Below, piece after piece: positions 63,790 through 64,000 of a stretch of 64,000 nucleotides of DNA. The notes beneath the pieces are model-generated. The model worked only from the letters and a program-made list of their open reading frames with translations, was not told the origin of the DNA and made no database searches. The position numbers were made by a program, and so were the translations under genes. This DNA comes from Maribacter huludaoensis (GTDB lineage Bacteria > Bacteroidota > Bacteroidia > Flavobacteriales > Flavobacteriaceae): NCBI RefSeq assembly GCF_029350945.1, contig NZ_JARKMS010000003.1, positions 62,001 to 126,000 of the forward strand, read 5' to 3'. Every line of letters begins with the position of its first letter. The first letter of the stretch is position 1.

Positions 63790-64000
63790 ATGAAAAATTT
63801 GTATTGGGTAATAATGATGGTAATTGGCTTTGCCATTACATCGTGCTCGTCAGAACAGAGTTTGCAACAGTATTATATTGCAAATGCAGAGAATCCTAAT
63901 TTTATGTCTTTTGATTTGCCTTCCAGTCTTTTAGATTTGGATAGTGCAAATTTGACAGAGTCTGAGAAAGAAGCTGCTTCTTCATTAAAAAAGCTAAACA
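63790..64000 (+). CDS. DUF4252-like lipoprotein, 5' part (cut by window edge)
   Basis: About 70 residues are visible from the ATG at 63790. The signal peptide ends in a lipobox (ITSC, Cys near 19), followed by SSEQSLQQYYIANAENPNFMSFDLPSS, split by the leader. The YYIAN-F-S-DLPSSLL style and its position after two DUF4252 genes suggest the lipoprotein branch of that family. The rest lies outside the window. Confidence 0.7.
   Translation, partial: MKNLYWVIMMVIGFAITSCSSEQSLQQYYIANAENPNFMSFDLPSSLLDLDSANLTESEKEAASSLKKLN

Overview
The window reads as chromosome of a low-GC marine Flavobacteriaceae bacterium, of the Maribacter/Zobellia/Arenibacter kind. Supporting this are a type IX secretion C-terminal signal, DUF4252 and DUF4199 proteins, a CarB without its allosteric domain, gene starts with few Shine-Dalgarno sequences, and several promoters with the Bacteroidetes -7 box TAnnTTTG. 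No rRNA, tRNA, CRISPR array, insertion sequence or prophage was seen. Genus is inference from gene content only.

Layout. 1-2450: divergent trehalose genes, the 5' part of otsA (-) and a GH15 trehalase/glucoamylase-like enzyme (+). 2451-3875: a group II PLP decarboxylase. 3979-10027: a minus-strand fatty-acid beta-oxidation operon, marR-fadN-fadA-fadE, whose promoter contains a 26-bp perfect palindrome; a long-chain acyl-CoA ligase lies just beyond (10567-12339). 12593-24413: a T9SS-secreted protein, purL, an HxlR regulator with an unusual tail, an M20 amidohydrolase, an RsmB-like rRNA methyltransferase and a YCF48-like lipoprotein. 23976-25491: an ECF sigma factor with two small envelope proteins. 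25589-40000: ABC exporter, phosphoglucomutase, GT2 glycosyltransferase, ribosomal protein L31 type B, a GlmU-like protein, MtaB, a small GNAT protein with a structured leader, a hydrolase, a lytic transglycosylase, ribosomal protein L34 and carB.

40017-44744 is the most unusual region. A membrane-anchored protein with a kinase-like DRH...DRD signature is followed 39 bp later by a fusion of a degenerate HD domain to a Pycsar-type transmembrane effector domain (PycTM). No nucleotide cyclase lies nearby. 44792-49219 is an oxidative pentose phosphate block (gnd divergent from zwf-pgl). 49200-51511 holds a thioesterase, a small membrane protein and rmuC. 51624-58158 is a vitamin B12 uptake locus: btuF-btuC-btuD on the minus strand, then a cobalamin riboswitch driving a BtuB-like TonB receptor and a Calx-beta/beta-propeller lipoprotein on the plus strand. 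The btuD frame has no ATG, GTG or TTG start. 58343-61375 is a tandem pair of S41 protease lipoproteins. 61595 to the right edge is a second ECF sigma module, followed by three DUF4252 proteins in a row, the last cut by the window end.

Working together: the fad genes with the two acyl-CoA ligases form a fatty-acid degradation set; zwf, pgl and gnd make NADPH and pentose phosphates; the B12 block imports corrinoids under riboswitch control; the two ECF modules probably sense envelope conditions.
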